DNA of 64,000 bases from JBFMEX01 sp040752215 (GCA_040752215.1 JBFMEX010000014.1:58060-122059), one strand, 5' to 3'. Shown: positions 1 to 9,400, counted from the stretch's first letter. The notes: generated by a model from the sequence alone, not told the origin. A program made the numbers and translations.

Positions 1-64
1 CCCGGCGGGTGGTGCAGCGCGGCTTGGCCCGATAAGCTGTTTTGCCGATAGATTGGGGAGCCGA

Positions 65-1483
65 ATGCAACCAAGTGCTGGACGGCCGACCTACGAGCGC
101 TCCGAAGACGCCGTCGCGACCGTCGTCGCCATCCTGCGCCAGCGGCTCGGCGAGCGGGTCGCGACCGGCGAGGCGATCCGCCGCCAGCACGCCAGCACGC
201 TGACCTGGATCGAGGCCGAGCCGCCCGATGCCGTCGTCTGGCCGCTGTCGGAGGCGGAGGTCACGGATATCGTCCGCATCTGCGCCGAGCACCGCGTGCC
301 GATCGTGCCGTTCGGGGCCGGTACCTCGCTCGAGGGCCACGTCAACGCGCCCTTTGGCGGGCTTTCGCTCGATCTCTCGCGCATGGACCGCATTCTCTCG
401 GTCGCGACCGCAGATCTCGACTGCACGGTCGAGCCGGGCGTCACCCGAGAGCAATTGAACACCTATCTGCGCGATACCGGGCTGTTCTTCGCCGTCGATC
501 CGGGCGCAGGCGGGGCGACGCTCGGCGGCATGGCGGCGACGCGCGCCTCCGGCACCAACGCTGTGCGCTACGGCACCATGCGCGACAATGTGGTCCGCTT
601 GCGCGCCGTGCTGGCCGACGGCAGCGTGGTGTCGACCGGCAGCCGGGCGCGCAAGTCGGCGGCCGGCTACGACCTGACGCGCCTGATCGTCGGATCGGAG
701 GGGACGCTCGGCATCGTCACCGAGCTCACCGTGCGGCTACACCCGCTGCCGGAGACGGTGCTGGCGGCGGTGTGCCCATTCCCGACCGTCGCCGGCGCCT
801 GCAATGCGACCATCGCCGCCATCCAGCTCGGCCTCGGTCTCGCCCGCATCGAGCTCTTGGATCCGGTGCAGATCCGTGCCGTCAATGCCTACTCGAAGCT
901 GTCGCTGGCCGAGACGCCGACTCTGTTCGTAGAGCTGCACGGAACCCGTGCCGCGACCGCCGAGGCGGTCGAGACATTCCGCGAGATCGCCGCGGCGGAG
1001 GGCGGGCAGGACGTCGCCTGGGCCACGAGCGAGGACGAGCGCCACCGGCTCTGGCAGGCACGCCACGACGCCTATTGGGCCAGCCGCGCGGTGTGGGCCG
1101 GCAAGTCGATCCTGGCGACGGACGTCTGCGTGCCGATCTCGCGCCTCGCCGAGTGTGTGACCGAGACCATCGCCGATATCGAGCGGCTCGGGCTCACCGC
1201 CCCGATCGTCGGCCACGTCGGCGACGGTAACTTCCACGCCACCCCGGTGTTCGACGCGCGCGATCCTCGCGAGACGGCGGCGATCACCGAGTTTCTGGAC
1301 CGGCTTGCCGTGCGGGCAATCGCCATGGAGGGGACTTGCACCGGCGAGCACGGCATCGGCGAGGGCAAGATTGAGTATCTCGCGGCCGAGCTCGGCTCCG
1401 GCGTCGACATGATGCGGCGCGTGAAGCAGGCGCTCGATCCGCTCGGCATCCTGAACCCCGGCAAGATACTCCCGCCGGCTTGA
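65..1483 (+). CDS. dld: D-lactate dehydrogenase (cytochrome-type), FAD-linked oxidase
   Basis: The protein (472 aa) belongs to the GlcD/DLD family of FAD-linked 2-hydroxyacid oxidases, which oxidise D-lactate to pyruvate and pass electrons to cytochrome c or quinone. The PCMH-type FAD-binding half carries PFGAGTSLEGHVN near residue 80 and a GSEGTLGIVTE stretch. The C-terminal half has GHVGDGNFH near residue 382 and GEHGIGEGKIEYL near 426, followed by the usual LNPGKILP end. The ATG at 65 is chosen because GGGGAG lies just ahead of it; the TTG at 53 sits in that ribosome-binding site. The length fits DLD better than GlcD, but D-2-hydroxyglutarate or glycolate cannot be excluded as substrate. 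Confidence 0.85.
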   Translation: MQPSAGRPTYERSEDAVATVVAILRQRLGERVATGEAIRRQHASTLTWIEAEPPDAVVWPLSEAEVTDIVRICAEHRVPIVPFGAGTSLEGHVNAPFGGLSLDLSRMDRILSVATADLDCTVEPGVTREQLNTYLRDTGLFFAVDPGAGGATLGGMAATRASGTNAVRYGTMRDNVVRLRAVLADGSVVSTGSRARKSAAGYDLTRLIVGSEGTLGIVTELTVRLHPLPETVLAAVCPFPTVAGACNATIAAIQLGLGLARIELLDPVQIRAVNAYSKLSLAETPTLFVELHGTRAATAEAVETFREIAAAEGGQDVAWATSEDERHRLWQARHDAYWASRAVWAGKSILATDVCVPISRLAECVTETIADIERLGLTAPIVGHVGDGNFHATPVFDARDPRETAAITEFLDRLAVRAIAMEGTCTGEHGIGEGKIEYLAAELGSGVDMMRRVKQALDPLGILNPGKILPPA

Positions 1484-1680
1484 CTGAGCCCGAGGCGCGC
1501 GCTCCGGCGTGGCACAGCCGTTCAGGAAGCTGCAAGCATGGCCGGGCTTGGGCTCGATCGCGCGGCATTCGCGATCAATTCGACGCGAGATTGGTCAAAT
1601 TCGAACCAACCTCTCAACGGCTTCTAAGAGCCTGGCGGCTAGCTTGGGCGACGTTGCCTTGTCCAACGAAGAGTCGAGTC

Positions 1681-3969
1681 ATGGCCGAGATCATCGGAAC
1701 TGCCGCCGACGACCAGCTCACCGGGACCACCGGGGACGACTCCATTCAGGGCGGAGCCGGCAAGGACAAGCTGAAGGGCGGCGACGGTAACGACGTCGTC
1801 GATGGCGGCGACGGTAACGACTACGTCTACGGCGATGCCGGCAACGATATCCTTTATGGCGGGCTCGGCAACGATGCGCTGGTCGGCGATGCCGGCGACG
1901 ACGAGATGTACGGCGAGGACGACAACGACGGTATGTTCGGCGGCGGCGGCCACGACCGCATGGATGGCGGCGCCGGCAACGACACCATGTACGGCGACGG
2001 CGGCGACGACGTCATGTGTGGTGGTGCCGGCGACGACAAGCTCTATGGCGGCGCCGGCAACGACCGGCTAGACGGCGGAGAGGGCGACGACCTGCTCGAC
2101 GGCGGCGCCGGTAACGACACGCTCGGCTACCGCGTCGGCACCGGCGTCGACCAGCTGTTCGGCGGTACCGGCGTCGACGCGCTCGAGCTGGTGCTGACCT
2201 CGGCCGACCTCGACGCCGTGCGCGGCGACGTCGGCCTGTTCGCCGACTGGCTCGAGCAGCAGCTCGGCGCGGCCGGCGGCCAGGCCGCACATGCCGCGCA
2301 GGCCTCGGGTCCGACCTTCACGTTCGCCTCGCTCGGGCTCACGGTTTCCGGCTTCGAAACCTTCAACATCATGCTCGACGGCAAGCCGGTCTCGATCGAC
2401 GACGTGCTCAATGCGCCACCCGTCATCGAACCCGTGCAGGAGCTGACCACGACGGAGGACGTTGCCGTCACCGGTCAGGTGCTGGCGAGCGATCCCGACG
2501 GCGATGCGCTCAGCTGCCTCGTCAGCACTGGCCCGGCGCACGGCACCGTGGCGATGGACGCGGCCACCGGCGCGTTCACCTACACGCCCGGCGAGGGCTT
2601 CAGCGGATCCGATGCGTTCACGGTCACCGTCACCGATGCCTATGGGGCCTCGGTCGAGCAGCAGGTCAGGATCGGCGTCGAGGCGGTCGCGGACGCCCCG
2701 ACCCTGGTTGTCGCCGATCCGGCCCCGGTGGCGGTCGGCGCGACGATCGTCGGCACCGCGGGTAACGACGTGATCGCCGGCACAGCCGGCGACGACGTCA
2801 TCGCCGGTGGCGGCGGCAACGACATCATCAATGGCGACGGTGCGACGAGCTACACGGTCGCGCTCGACATCGCCGCCGCGCTCAACGACGCCGACGGCTC
2901 CGAGACGCTGTCGGTCGAGATCGGCGGCGTGCCCGACGGGGCGACGCTTTCCGCCGGTGCGGTGCAGGGCGACGGAACCTGGCTGCTCGCAGCGGACGAC
3001 CTGCCGGGCCTCGAGATCAAGGTCGCGACGCCTGCCGATTTCACCGTCACCGTCACCGCGACCGCGACCGACGCCGGCGGCGTGACCACCTCCGTCAGTG
3101 AGAGCATGGCGGTCACGTTCGAGGCCGGGGCCGGCAACGACGTCATCTCCGGCGGCGCCGGCAACGACACGCTCGACGGCGGCGCCGGCCACGACCTCGT
3201 CGACATGAGCGGCGCCCCGGTCGGCGTGATCGTCGATCTCGGCTTCGGCACCGCCGTCGGCGATGGCATCGATACGCTCGCCAACTTCGAGGGCGTGATC
3301 GGCTCCGCCTACGGCGACGTGCTGACCGGCAACGGCGGCGACAACACCTTCTACGACGGCGCCGGCAACGACAACGTCTACGGCGGCTCGGGCAACGATA
3401 CCTTCCACGCCGGTAGCGGCAGCGACCGATACAACGGCGGCCTCGGCGTCGACATCGTCGACTACTCGGCTGCAACGGGGGCGGTCGAGGTCGATCTCGG
3501 CTCGGGCACCGGCAAGGGTGGCGCCGGCGCCGACAAGCTGATCGCGGTCGAGGGTGTGGTCGGTTCTGCCTACGCCGACACACTGCGAGGAGACAAGGGC
3601 GACAATCTCCTGTCCGGTGGCGCCGGCGACGACGTGCTGCGCGGCATGCGCGGGGCGGATGTGCTCACCGGCGGGGCGGGCGCCGATACCTTCCAGCTCG
3701 CCAAGTCCGATGTGGTCTCCGGCCGGACCCACTATGGAGTCGACACCATCACCGACTTCGGCGTCGGCGACCGGCTCGATTTCTCGCAATTCTTCTCGGG
3801 CAACGTGGCCGACATCGCCGACGTTATCCGCGTCACCGAGACGGCGGACGGCACCATGCTCCGCCTCGACGCAGGCTCGGGCGTTGGCTTCGTCGATGTG
3901 GTGTTCCTCGGGGACGTGTTCGATCTCGACCTCGAGTTCCTCGAAGGCAACGGCCAGATCATCGTGTGA
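1681..3969 (+). CDS. RTX calcium-binding secreted protein with cadherin-like/Ig-like domains
   Basis: This is a 762 aa acidic Gly/Asp-rich protein. A run of GGxGxDxxx nonapeptides (calcium-binding beta-roll) fills about residues 10-160. A spacer and a cadherin-like module (TEDVAVTGQVLASDPDGDAL, near 258) follow. Then comes a second Ig-like module interrupted by further RTX repeats, and more RTX blocks run from about 480 to 680. The C-terminus (DTITDFGVGDRLDFSQFF and a hydrophobic/acidic tail) looks like a serralysin-type type I secretion signal. There is no Sec signal and no catalytic domain, so an adhesin, surface layer or matrix role is likely. The ATG at 1681 is chosen because upstream residues lack family character. 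The secretion ATPase and adaptor genes follow directly. Confidence 0.85.
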   Translation: MAEIIGTAADDQLTGTTGDDSIQGGAGKDKLKGGDGNDVVDGGDGNDYVYGDAGNDILYGGLGNDALVGDAGDDEMYGEDDNDGMFGGGGHDRMDGGAGNDTMYGDGGDDVMCGGAGDDKLYGGAGNDRLDGGEGDDLLDGGAGNDTLGYRVGTGVDQLFGGTGVDALELVLTSADLDAVRGDVGLFADWLEQQLGAAGGQAAHAAQASGPTFTFASLGLTVSGFETFNIMLDGKPVSIDDVLNAPPVIEPVQELTTTEDVAVTGQVLASDPDGDALSCLVSTGPAHGTVAMDAATGAFTYTPGEGFSGSDAFTVTVTDAYGASVEQQVRIGVEAVADAPTLVVADPAPVAVGATIVGTAGNDVIAGTAGDDVIAGGGGNDIINGDGATSYTVALDIAAALNDADGSETLSVEIGGVPDGATLSAGAVQGDGTWLLAADDLPGLEIKVATPADFTVTVTATATDAGGVTTSVSESMAVTFEAGAGNDVISGGAGNDTLDGGAGHDLVDMSGAPVGVIVDLGFGTAVGDGIDTLANFEGVIGSAYGDVLTGNGGDNTFYDGAGNDNVYGGSGNDTFHAGSGSDRYNGGLGVDIVDYSAATGAVEVDLGSGTGKGGAGADKLIAVEGVVGSAYADTLRGDKGDNLLSGGAGDDVLRGMRGADVLTGGAGADTFQLAKSDVVSGRTHYGVDTITDFGVGDRLDFSQFFSGNVADIADVIRVTETADGTMLRLDAGSGVGFVDVVFLGDVFDLDLEFLEGNGQIIV

Positions 3970-4172
3970 CGGCCCAGGTCGACACGCAGCGGGGTCCGGG
4001 TGCCGGTGGCGACATGCCGCCGGCATTCGCCGTTCCGTGGGGTGGCCGGCGAAGTGCTGACCAAGCGTTAACGCGCCGCACACGTTAGGCCTTCCTTCAG
4101 TCCGCATTGGTAACGTTCGCCGACGGTGGGAAACCTCGAGACGTGGCCGATGGCCGCGAGCGGGATAACGTA

Positions 4173-5876
4173 ATGCGTACTTCGAGGCGGATGCTGAAGC
4201 AGGTCCGGCGGGCACTGTTCGTCGCGTTCCTGTTCAGCGGCTTCATCAACCTGCTGATGCTGGCGACGCCGATCTACACCCTGCAGGTGTTCGAGACGGT
4301 GGTGCCGCTCGGCAGCATCGAGACGCTGCTCATACTGACGGCGATCGTCGCCGTCTCGATCCTCGCCCTCGCGCTGATCGAGATCGCGCGCGACAACGTG
4401 CTGCTCCGCGCCGGACTGTGGCTCGACCACGAACTCGGCCAGCACATGCTGGAGAACGGACTGCGCGCCGGGTCCGGTCCCACCGACCTGAAGCAGGATG
4501 CACGCGCGCTCGACCAGTTCCGCGCATTCGTAACCAGCACCGCCGTCACCGCACTGTTCGACGCGCCGTGGGTGCCGATCTTCCTGCTCGCGCTGTTCGC
4601 CCTGCACCCAGTCATCGGCTTGGTTGCACTCGCCGCGGCGATCCTACTGGCGATGGTCGCCTTGGTTCAGAGCCTCGCCGCCCAGCGTCTCCAGCGCGAG
4701 GCCGGACGTGCCAACGAGCGCGCCGACCAATGGTGGTCGATGATCGCCGACAATGCGCAGCTCGCCGGCGCGCTGGGTCTGTCCAGGGGCGCCTCCGAGC
4801 AGTGGGAGCACATGAACCGCGCCCACGTCGCCGGCGCCTACTCGCTCGGCAAGCGCTCGAGCTTCCTTAAGGCTGTTGCGCGCTCGGTGCGCATCGGCTC
4901 GCAGATCGCGATCTATGGCGTCGGCGCCTGGCTCGTGGTCGACAGCCAGATCACGCCCGGTGCGCTCGTCGCCTCGGCGATTCTGCTCGCCCGCGCGCTC
5001 GCCCCGCTCGAGCAGATGGTCGGCGCGGTGAAGGCGGCCGAGGCGGCTTGGCGCGCCTATCAGCGGCTGAAGGCGCTGCCGGTCGACGTCAAGGCGATCC
5101 GCATCGAGCCGAGTGCGACGATGCCGCGCCGTGGCATCACCCTCGCCGACGTGACGTTCTATCATTCGGGCCGGAAGACCCCGGCGCTACGCGCGGCCAG
5201 CCTCTCGCTGGCGCCGGGCGAATGCCTCGGCATCGCCGGACCGAGCGGCGCCGGCAAGTCGACGCTGGCCCAGTTGCTCGCCGGAGCCGTGCGGCCGACC
5301 ACCGGGTCGGCCGAGCTCGACGGCGTGCCGATCGCCAGCTGGCAGCGCCACGGCGGCCGGCCGGCCATCGGCTATCTTCCCGACGAGCCAGGTCTCGTCG
5401 AGGGCAGCGTGCTCGCCAACATCGCGCGCTTCCAGGACGTGTGCCTGATGTCGGTCGCCCGCGCCGGCCTGCGCGCCGGCGTGCACGAGATCATTGCCGC
5501 GCTGCCGCAAGGCTACGACACCGAGATCGGTCCGGGCGGCGGTGGTCTCTCGCTCGGCGAGCGCCGCGCAGTGGCTCTGGCGCGCGCGCTGCATGGCGAC
5601 CCGCGCGTCATCGTACTCGACGAGCCGGAGATCGGGCTCGACGGCGCGCGGCTGCGCCAGCTTCGCCGCGTGCTGGCCGATCTCAAGGCCGAGGGCATCA
5701 GCCTCGTGATTGCAACCCAGGATCCGCGCCTGCTGGCGATCGCCGACAAGGTTGCCGTCCTCAACGGCGGTGTGATCCAGGCGGTGGCCCCGCCTGCCGA
5801 GCTGACGCGCAAATCGGAGCCGCGCGCGGCGAGTGCGCATCTCGAGCCCGCCGCCGAGCAGGCCGGCTTGCATTGA
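4173..5876 (+). CDS. Type I secretion system permease/ATPase (PrtD/HlyB type)
   Basis: This 567 aa inner-membrane ABC exporter probably exports the adjacent RTX protein. The N-terminal half has paired hydrophobic helices beginning at FVAFLFSGFINLLMLATPIY. The nucleotide-binding domain carries Walker A GPSGAGKSTLAQLL (about residue 355), a signature LSLGERRAVALARAL (about 457) and Walker B VIVLDEPEIGLD (about 479). The signature reads LSLGE where LSGGQ is standard, a modest deviation. The ATG at 4173 gives the usual PrtD start (MRTSRRMLKQV); an in-frame TTG at 4107 would add 22 unconserved residues. No TolC-like outer-membrane partner is in the window, so it must lie elsewhere. Confidence 0.88.
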   Translation: MRTSRRMLKQVRRALFVAFLFSGFINLLMLATPIYTLQVFETVVPLGSIETLLILTAIVAVSILALALIEIARDNVLLRAGLWLDHELGQHMLENGLRAGSGPTDLKQDARALDQFRAFVTSTAVTALFDAPWVPIFLLALFALHPVIGLVALAAAILLAMVALVQSLAAQRLQREAGRANERADQWWSMIADNAQLAGALGLSRGASEQWEHMNRAHVAGAYSLGKRSSFLKAVARSVRIGSQIAIYGVGAWLVVDSQITPGALVASAILLARALAPLEQMVGAVKAAEAAWRAYQRLKALPVDVKAIRIEPSATMPRRGITLADVTFYHSGRKTPALRAASLSLAPGECLGIAGPSGAGKSTLAQLLAGAVRPTTGSAELDGVPIASWQRHGGRPAIGYLPDEPGLVEGSVLANIARFQDVCLMSVARAGLRAGVHEIIAALPQGYDTEIGPGGGGLSLGERRAVALARALHGDPRVIVLDEPEIGLDGARLRQLRRVLADLKAEGISLVIATQDPRLLAIADKVAVLNGGVIQAVAPPAELTRKSEPRAASAHLEPAAEQAGLH

Positions 5877-5886
5877 GGGAGCGGTC

Positions 5887-6849
5887 ATGAGCACCGACAA
5901 ATTCTCGCGTGATGCCGCCAAGAAGGGGCCGCGCCTCGACGTGCGCGCGCCGATCGCGCTCGGCCTCTCCGTTGTCGTCGCCTTTTTCGGCATCGGGCTC
6001 GCCGTCGCCGCGCTGGCGCCGATCGACAAGGGCGTCGGACTGCCGGGCACGATCATCGTCGAGACCCGCACCAAACCGGTTCAGCACGAGCGCGGGGGCA
6101 CCGTTGCGCGCATACACGTCGCCGAGGGCGAGGAGGTCGAGGCGGGGCAGCTGCTGATCAGCCTCGACACCCAGTCGCTCGACGAGCAAGTGGCGGCGCT
6201 CATGACCCAGGCCGAGGCCTCCGCACGCCAGCTCGATCTCGCCCGCCAGGAGGCCGCGACCATGGCCGAGCTGCAGAGGCGTCAACTCGCCGCCCGCTCC
6301 AAGGTGCTGGCGATTGAGCGCCAGGTCGCGGAGATCGAGAAGGAGGAGGCGAGCCTCGCCGCCCGCATCGCCGTCGCCGCGCAGGAGCGCGCGCGGGCCG
6401 AGGTCAGGGCTCCGGTCGCGGGCCGCGTGCTCCAGCTGCGCATTGCCGGCACCGGCGCGGTCGTCCAGCCCGGCGCGGCGCTGCTCGACCTAGTGCCCAA
6501 GGAGGATCGCCTCGTGATCGAGGGCCGCCTCGCGCCCAACCAGATCGAGAGCGTAAAGCCCGGCATGCCGGCCAAGGTCTGGCTATCGGGCTTGTCGTGG
6601 CGCGAGCAGCGCCCGCTCGAGGCCCGCCTCGCGTGGGTCTCCGCCGACAGCGTCGAGGACAAGCGCACCGGCCAGCCCTACTTCGTCGCACGCGTCGAGC
6701 TCGACGAGCCGCGCGCTCGCATCGCCGAGCGCATGGCGCTGCAGGCCGGCATGCGCTCGGAGATCCTGCTGCTGACCGGGCAGCGCACGCTGCTCGACCA
6801 GCTGCTCGACCCGTTGATGAGGAACGTCAACCGCGCGTTCCGCGGCTGA
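5887..6849 (+). CDS. HlyD-family type I secretion periplasmic adaptor
   Basis: The protein (320 aa) is a membrane fusion protein that links the secretion ATPase to an outer-membrane channel. It has one N-terminal membrane segment (about 22-45, IALGLSVVVAFFGIGLAVAA). A lipoyl-like half-motif follows (RGGTVARIHVAEGEEVEAGQ), then a short coiled coil and the return lipoyl/beta-barrel region (RAPVAGRVLQL). Family members are usually 420-450 aa; here the helical hairpin is shortened by about 100 residues. The gene starts 10 bases after the ATPase stop with GAGGGAGCGG ahead of the ATG, so the two are co-transcribed. Confidence 0.88.
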   Translation: MSTDKFSRDAAKKGPRLDVRAPIALGLSVVVAFFGIGLAVAALAPIDKGVGLPGTIIVETRTKPVQHERGGTVARIHVAEGEEVEAGQLLISLDTQSLDEQVAALMTQAEASARQLDLARQEAATMAELQRRQLAARSKVLAIERQVAEIEKEEASLAARIAVAAQERARAEVRAPVAGRVLQLRIAGTGAVVQPGAALLDLVPKEDRLVIEGRLAPNQIESVKPGMPAKVWLSGLSWREQRPLEARLAWVSADSVEDKRTGQPYFVARVELDEPRARIAERMALQAGMRSEILLLTGQRTLLDQLLDPLMRNVNRAFRG

Positions 6850-6869
6850 GCGGAGGATTGGAGACGAGG

Positions 6870-7733
6870 ATGGCCAAGTCCGACAAGTTCATGATGCTCG
6901 TGAACGGCTCCGGCGCGTTGATCGGCGTCACGCTCGCCGGGTTCTTCCTGTGGCCGCTGCTGACCGAGGACGAGGACGCCAACGGCTGCTTTGCGCGCTA
7001 CCGCGAGGCCGCCGTGTTCGGTTTTGCCAACGAAGGCGGCGAGCCGAGGTCGCCGATCGAGCTGCAGGCGCAGGCCGGACGCAGCGAGCGCGGCTTCCTG
7101 CACAATGTGGTGATCCGCGCCGCCGAGGCGGCGCCGGCGCCGGCCGTGCTCGACGTGAAGCTCGCCGACGGGGCCGAGGACGCCGGCCTGTCGTTCGACT
7201 GGCGTCCCGAGAGTCTGGTCGGCGTCAATGCCGCATGCCTGCGCTACCAGGTGCTGGTGCCCGAGGGCTTCGATTTCCGCCGCCAGGGCGTGCTGCCGGG
7301 AATCTACGGTGGCGAGCGCACGACGCTCGGCGAGCGTCCCGACGCCGCGCAGGGTATCGCCGCTCGTGTCATTTGGCGCAACAAGGGCGAGGGCGAGGTC
7401 AATGCGCAGTACTCCGGTGCCGCGCAGCGCCAGATCGGTGCCGCCGTCGGCATGCGGGCTTTCACGCTCAAGCCGGGCCGCTGGACCGCGATCGAGCAGG
7501 AGGTCGTGCTGAATACGCCGGGCGAGAAGAACGGCGTGCTGAGGCTGTGGGTCAATGGCAAGCCGAGGATCGAGGACGCACACGTCGAGTGGCGGACGGA
7601 CGGGTCGCTGACCCTGTCCGGCGTGCTGGCCGATATCGGCTACGTCAAGCAACCCGGGCTCGGCAGCAAGACGGCGCAGGCCGCGGAAGGCCCGGCGACG
7701 CTTACGGTGAGCCCGCTCGAGCTCGCGTGGTAG
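6870..7733 (+). CDS. Membrane-anchored PL14-like (polysaccharide lyase/jelly-roll) protein
   Basis: The 287 aa protein has an N-terminal hydrophobic anchor (LIGVTLAGFFLWPLL, about residues 14-30) and an extracytoplasmic beta-rich domain. The stretch YQVLVPEGFDFRRQGVLPG followed by IYGGE resembles the polysaccharide lyase family 14 signature, in which a Phe/Tyr-rich sheet ends in 'PEGFDF...G.LPG..GG'. The segment LNTPGEKNGVLRLWVNGKP is also typical of that fold. It follows hlyD by 20 bases and is probably in the same operon, so it may cut or bind a polysaccharide to which the RTX protein attaches. The fold assignment is by motif memory only and catalytic activity is not shown. Confidence 0.55.
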   Translation: MAKSDKFMMLVNGSGALIGVTLAGFFLWPLLTEDEDANGCFARYREAAVFGFANEGGEPRSPIELQAQAGRSERGFLHNVVIRAAEAAPAPAVLDVKLADGAEDAGLSFDWRPESLVGVNAACLRYQVLVPEGFDFRRQGVLPGIYGGERTTLGERPDAAQGIAARVIWRNKGEGEVNAQYSGAAQRQIGAAVGMRAFTLKPGRWTAIEQEVVLNTPGEKNGVLRLWVNGKPRIEDAHVEWRTDGSLTLSGVLADIGYVKQPGLGSKTAQAAEGPATLTVSPLELAW

Positions 7734-7929
7734 TGGCTCCGGGAGGCTGCTCGAGACGCTGCACCAGATGCCGAAGGACTGCCGCGCTGCCACGGCGCGA
7801 CATTGCCGTTTCGGCGATGCTCCTTCGTCGAAATACTTGCCTATTAGCCTAAAGTCGTATTCAATGGCGAAGTCCGAACGTGGCGCCGACACCTCTATCC
7901 CCTATCCCCCCTCGGCGTCGCGACTTCTC

Positions 7930-7961
7930 GCCCGCGGTCTGTCCCCCGGCCGCGGGCTTTT
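7930..7961 (+). terminator. Rho-independent terminator after the type I secretion operon
   Basis: The arms GCCCGCGG (7930-7937) and CCGCGGGC (7950-7957) form a perfect 8-bp stem with a 12-base loop, followed by TTTT. It lies about 200 bases after the PL14-like gene and ends rightward transcription before the convergent thermonuclease-like gene. Confidence 0.7.
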
Positions 7962-7994
7962 CTGTGCCCGGAGCCGGCCGGTGCCGCGGCAAGC

Positions 7995-9347
7995 TCACGA
8001 CGATCCGACCGGCTTCCAGCCAGCGGACTGCGCCTCCGCCTCGCTGCAGAACCAGCGCTCGCCGCGCTTCTCGCTGACCGCGATGCCGGCATAGCGGTCG
8101 GACCACGGCAGGACGTAGATCCGGCCCTGGCGGGAGACCTGGCCCTTGATCGGGCAGCCGGCGGGCGCCTTCTGCTTGGCTTCCTCCCATAGCTTGGCGC
8201 GATAGGCGGCCGGCCTCAGCGCCTCACCCTGCCAAACGCCGGCCTTGGCCGCGCGCGCCTCCGATTCCTCGCTCGCGTAGCGGGCGAAGTAGCTCGATAC
8301 CGCGAACACATGGCCCTTGCGCACCAGCTCGGCGCCCATGTCGCTTCCCTCGATCCGGCAGCGCGCCAGCACCAGCCCGTCGGCGTCGACTCCGACGCGG
8401 TCGCACTCGACCCGCCGATTGCGAACGAGCCGTCCTAGCGCCTGTGCCGCCTCGCGGCCGCAGGGCCAGCGCTTTCCGCTCGCGCGCTTGCACGACTGAT
8501 TGCGATCGGGGGCCTCGACACCGTCGAGGCGCAGCATCGTGCCGGCAACGCGCAGCCGATCGCCCGCGACCGCGAGCGCCCGCCCAGCGAGCGCCCCCCG
8601 CCGTCCTTGCCCGCTCCCACTATCGCCGTGTGCGGTGACCGTCGAATCCGGCGTGGTCGCGACCGGCGGCCCGAGGGCCGCCCAGGCCAGGAGCCCGACG
8701 CCGGCCAGCGCCGCCGCGCCGACGACGCCCTGTCCATTCGGCGCCAGCTGGCCGAGCACGCGCCGGGTGACGCCGACGCGCGTTGCGTCGTCACCGCCGC
8801 CCGCGGCCTGCTCGCCGCCGGCCATTCGCGGCAGCACCAAGAGTGTCAGTGCGCATGCTGCGACGGCGAGCGCCGTGACGGTATCGGAATCGAGCCCGAA
8901 CGAGATCGCGCGCCCGATCCCGGCCACGGCGGCCACGGTCGCCACCACCGCGAGTGGCACGGTGACGGCGGGGCGGCGCAACCATTCGGCGAGAGGCTCG
9001 AGCCGCGCCGCGATCGGACCCAGGTGAGGGCCGAGGCGCGCCGCGACCCGGCCCGGCAGGGACGCCAGCGCCGAGAGCGCGCCGCTCGCGCCCCGGCTCG
9101 CGGACGCGAGCCCCGCGCGACCGAGGTGGGCCCCCTTGCTGCCGGCGGCCTTGAGCCCCTCGGCGGCGACATGACCGGCCTCGGCCATTCCCCTTGCCGC
9201 CTTGAGCCGTGCTGCCTTCAGCCCGTCCGCCGCCGCTTCCCGGGCGTCGTCCAGTCGCTGGCGGCGGTGCTCGCGTCGGACCAGGATCGTGGTGCGCACG
9301 TACTTGTGCCACTCGAAGCCGTCCTTGCGCTTTCTCCAGCCGAACAT
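7995..9347 (-). CDS. Thermonuclease-family (SNase-like) protein with N-terminal membrane region
   Basis: In this 450 aa protein, an Ala/Arg-rich helical N-terminus (about 1-115) is followed by three hydrophobic segments between about 120 and 235. After these comes a staphylococcal nuclease-like (OB-fold) domain at about 275-380 (GTMLRLDGVEAPDRNQSC and SSYFARYASEESEARAAKAG). A C-terminal tail with CPIKGQVS and GERWFCSEAEA follows, as in many Rhizobiales 'thermonuclease family' proteins. The start at 9347 (MFGWRKRK) is chosen over a GTG at 9395; the longer form would begin inside a 19-bp tandem repeat. Whether the nuclease is active is unclear; the canonical SNase catalytic Arg/Glu pair was not verified. 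Confidence 0.65.
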   Translation of the reverse strand: MFGWRKRKDGFEWHKYVRTTILVRREHRRQRLDDAREAAADGLKAARLKAARGMAEAGHVAAEGLKAAGSKGAHLGRAGLASASRGASGALSALASLPGRVAARLGPHLGPIAARLEPLAEWLRRPAVTVPLAVVATVAAVAGIGRAISFGLDSDTVTALAVAACALTLLVLPRMAGGEQAAGGGDDATRVGVTRRVLGQLAPNGQGVVGAAALAGVGLLAWAALGPPVATTPDSTVTAHGDSGSGQGRRGALAGRALAVAGDRLRVAGTMLRLDGVEAPDRNQSCKRASGKRWPCGREAAQALGRLVRNRRVECDRVGVDADGLVLARCRIEGSDMGAELVRKGHVFAVSSYFARYASEESEARAAKAGVWQGEALRPAAYRAKLWEEAKQKAPAGCPIKGQVSRQGRIYVLPWSDRYAGIAVSEKRGERWFCSEAEAQSAGWKPVGSS

Positions 9348-9362
9348 GAGGTCCCCGGTCGG

Positions 9363-9400
9363 TTCGGTCGCTGCAAAGAGATTCGGTCGCTGCAATGAAG
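9363..9400. repeat. 19-bp tandem direct repeat upstream of the thermonuclease-like gene
   Basis: TTCGGTCGCTGCAA occurs at 9363-9376 and again at 9382-9395, giving a 19-bp period with diverged spacers (AGAGA, TGAAG). It lies 16 bases ahead of the chosen minus-strand start codon at 9347. It may be a recent duplication or a two-site operator; nothing else supports either. Confidence 0.6.

Noticed and set aside
1690..2130. Apparent tandem DNA repeats that might be taken for a CRISPR or satellite
   Set aside because: The periodicity is 27 bases, explained by the nine-residue RTX motif of the protein; no spacers or conserved direct repeats exist.
2068..4215. 715-codon minus-strand open frame opposite the RTX gene
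   Set aside because: Product is low-complexity Arg/Asp/Val-rich with no family, and arises from the GC-rich repeat codons of the real RTX gene on the plus strand.
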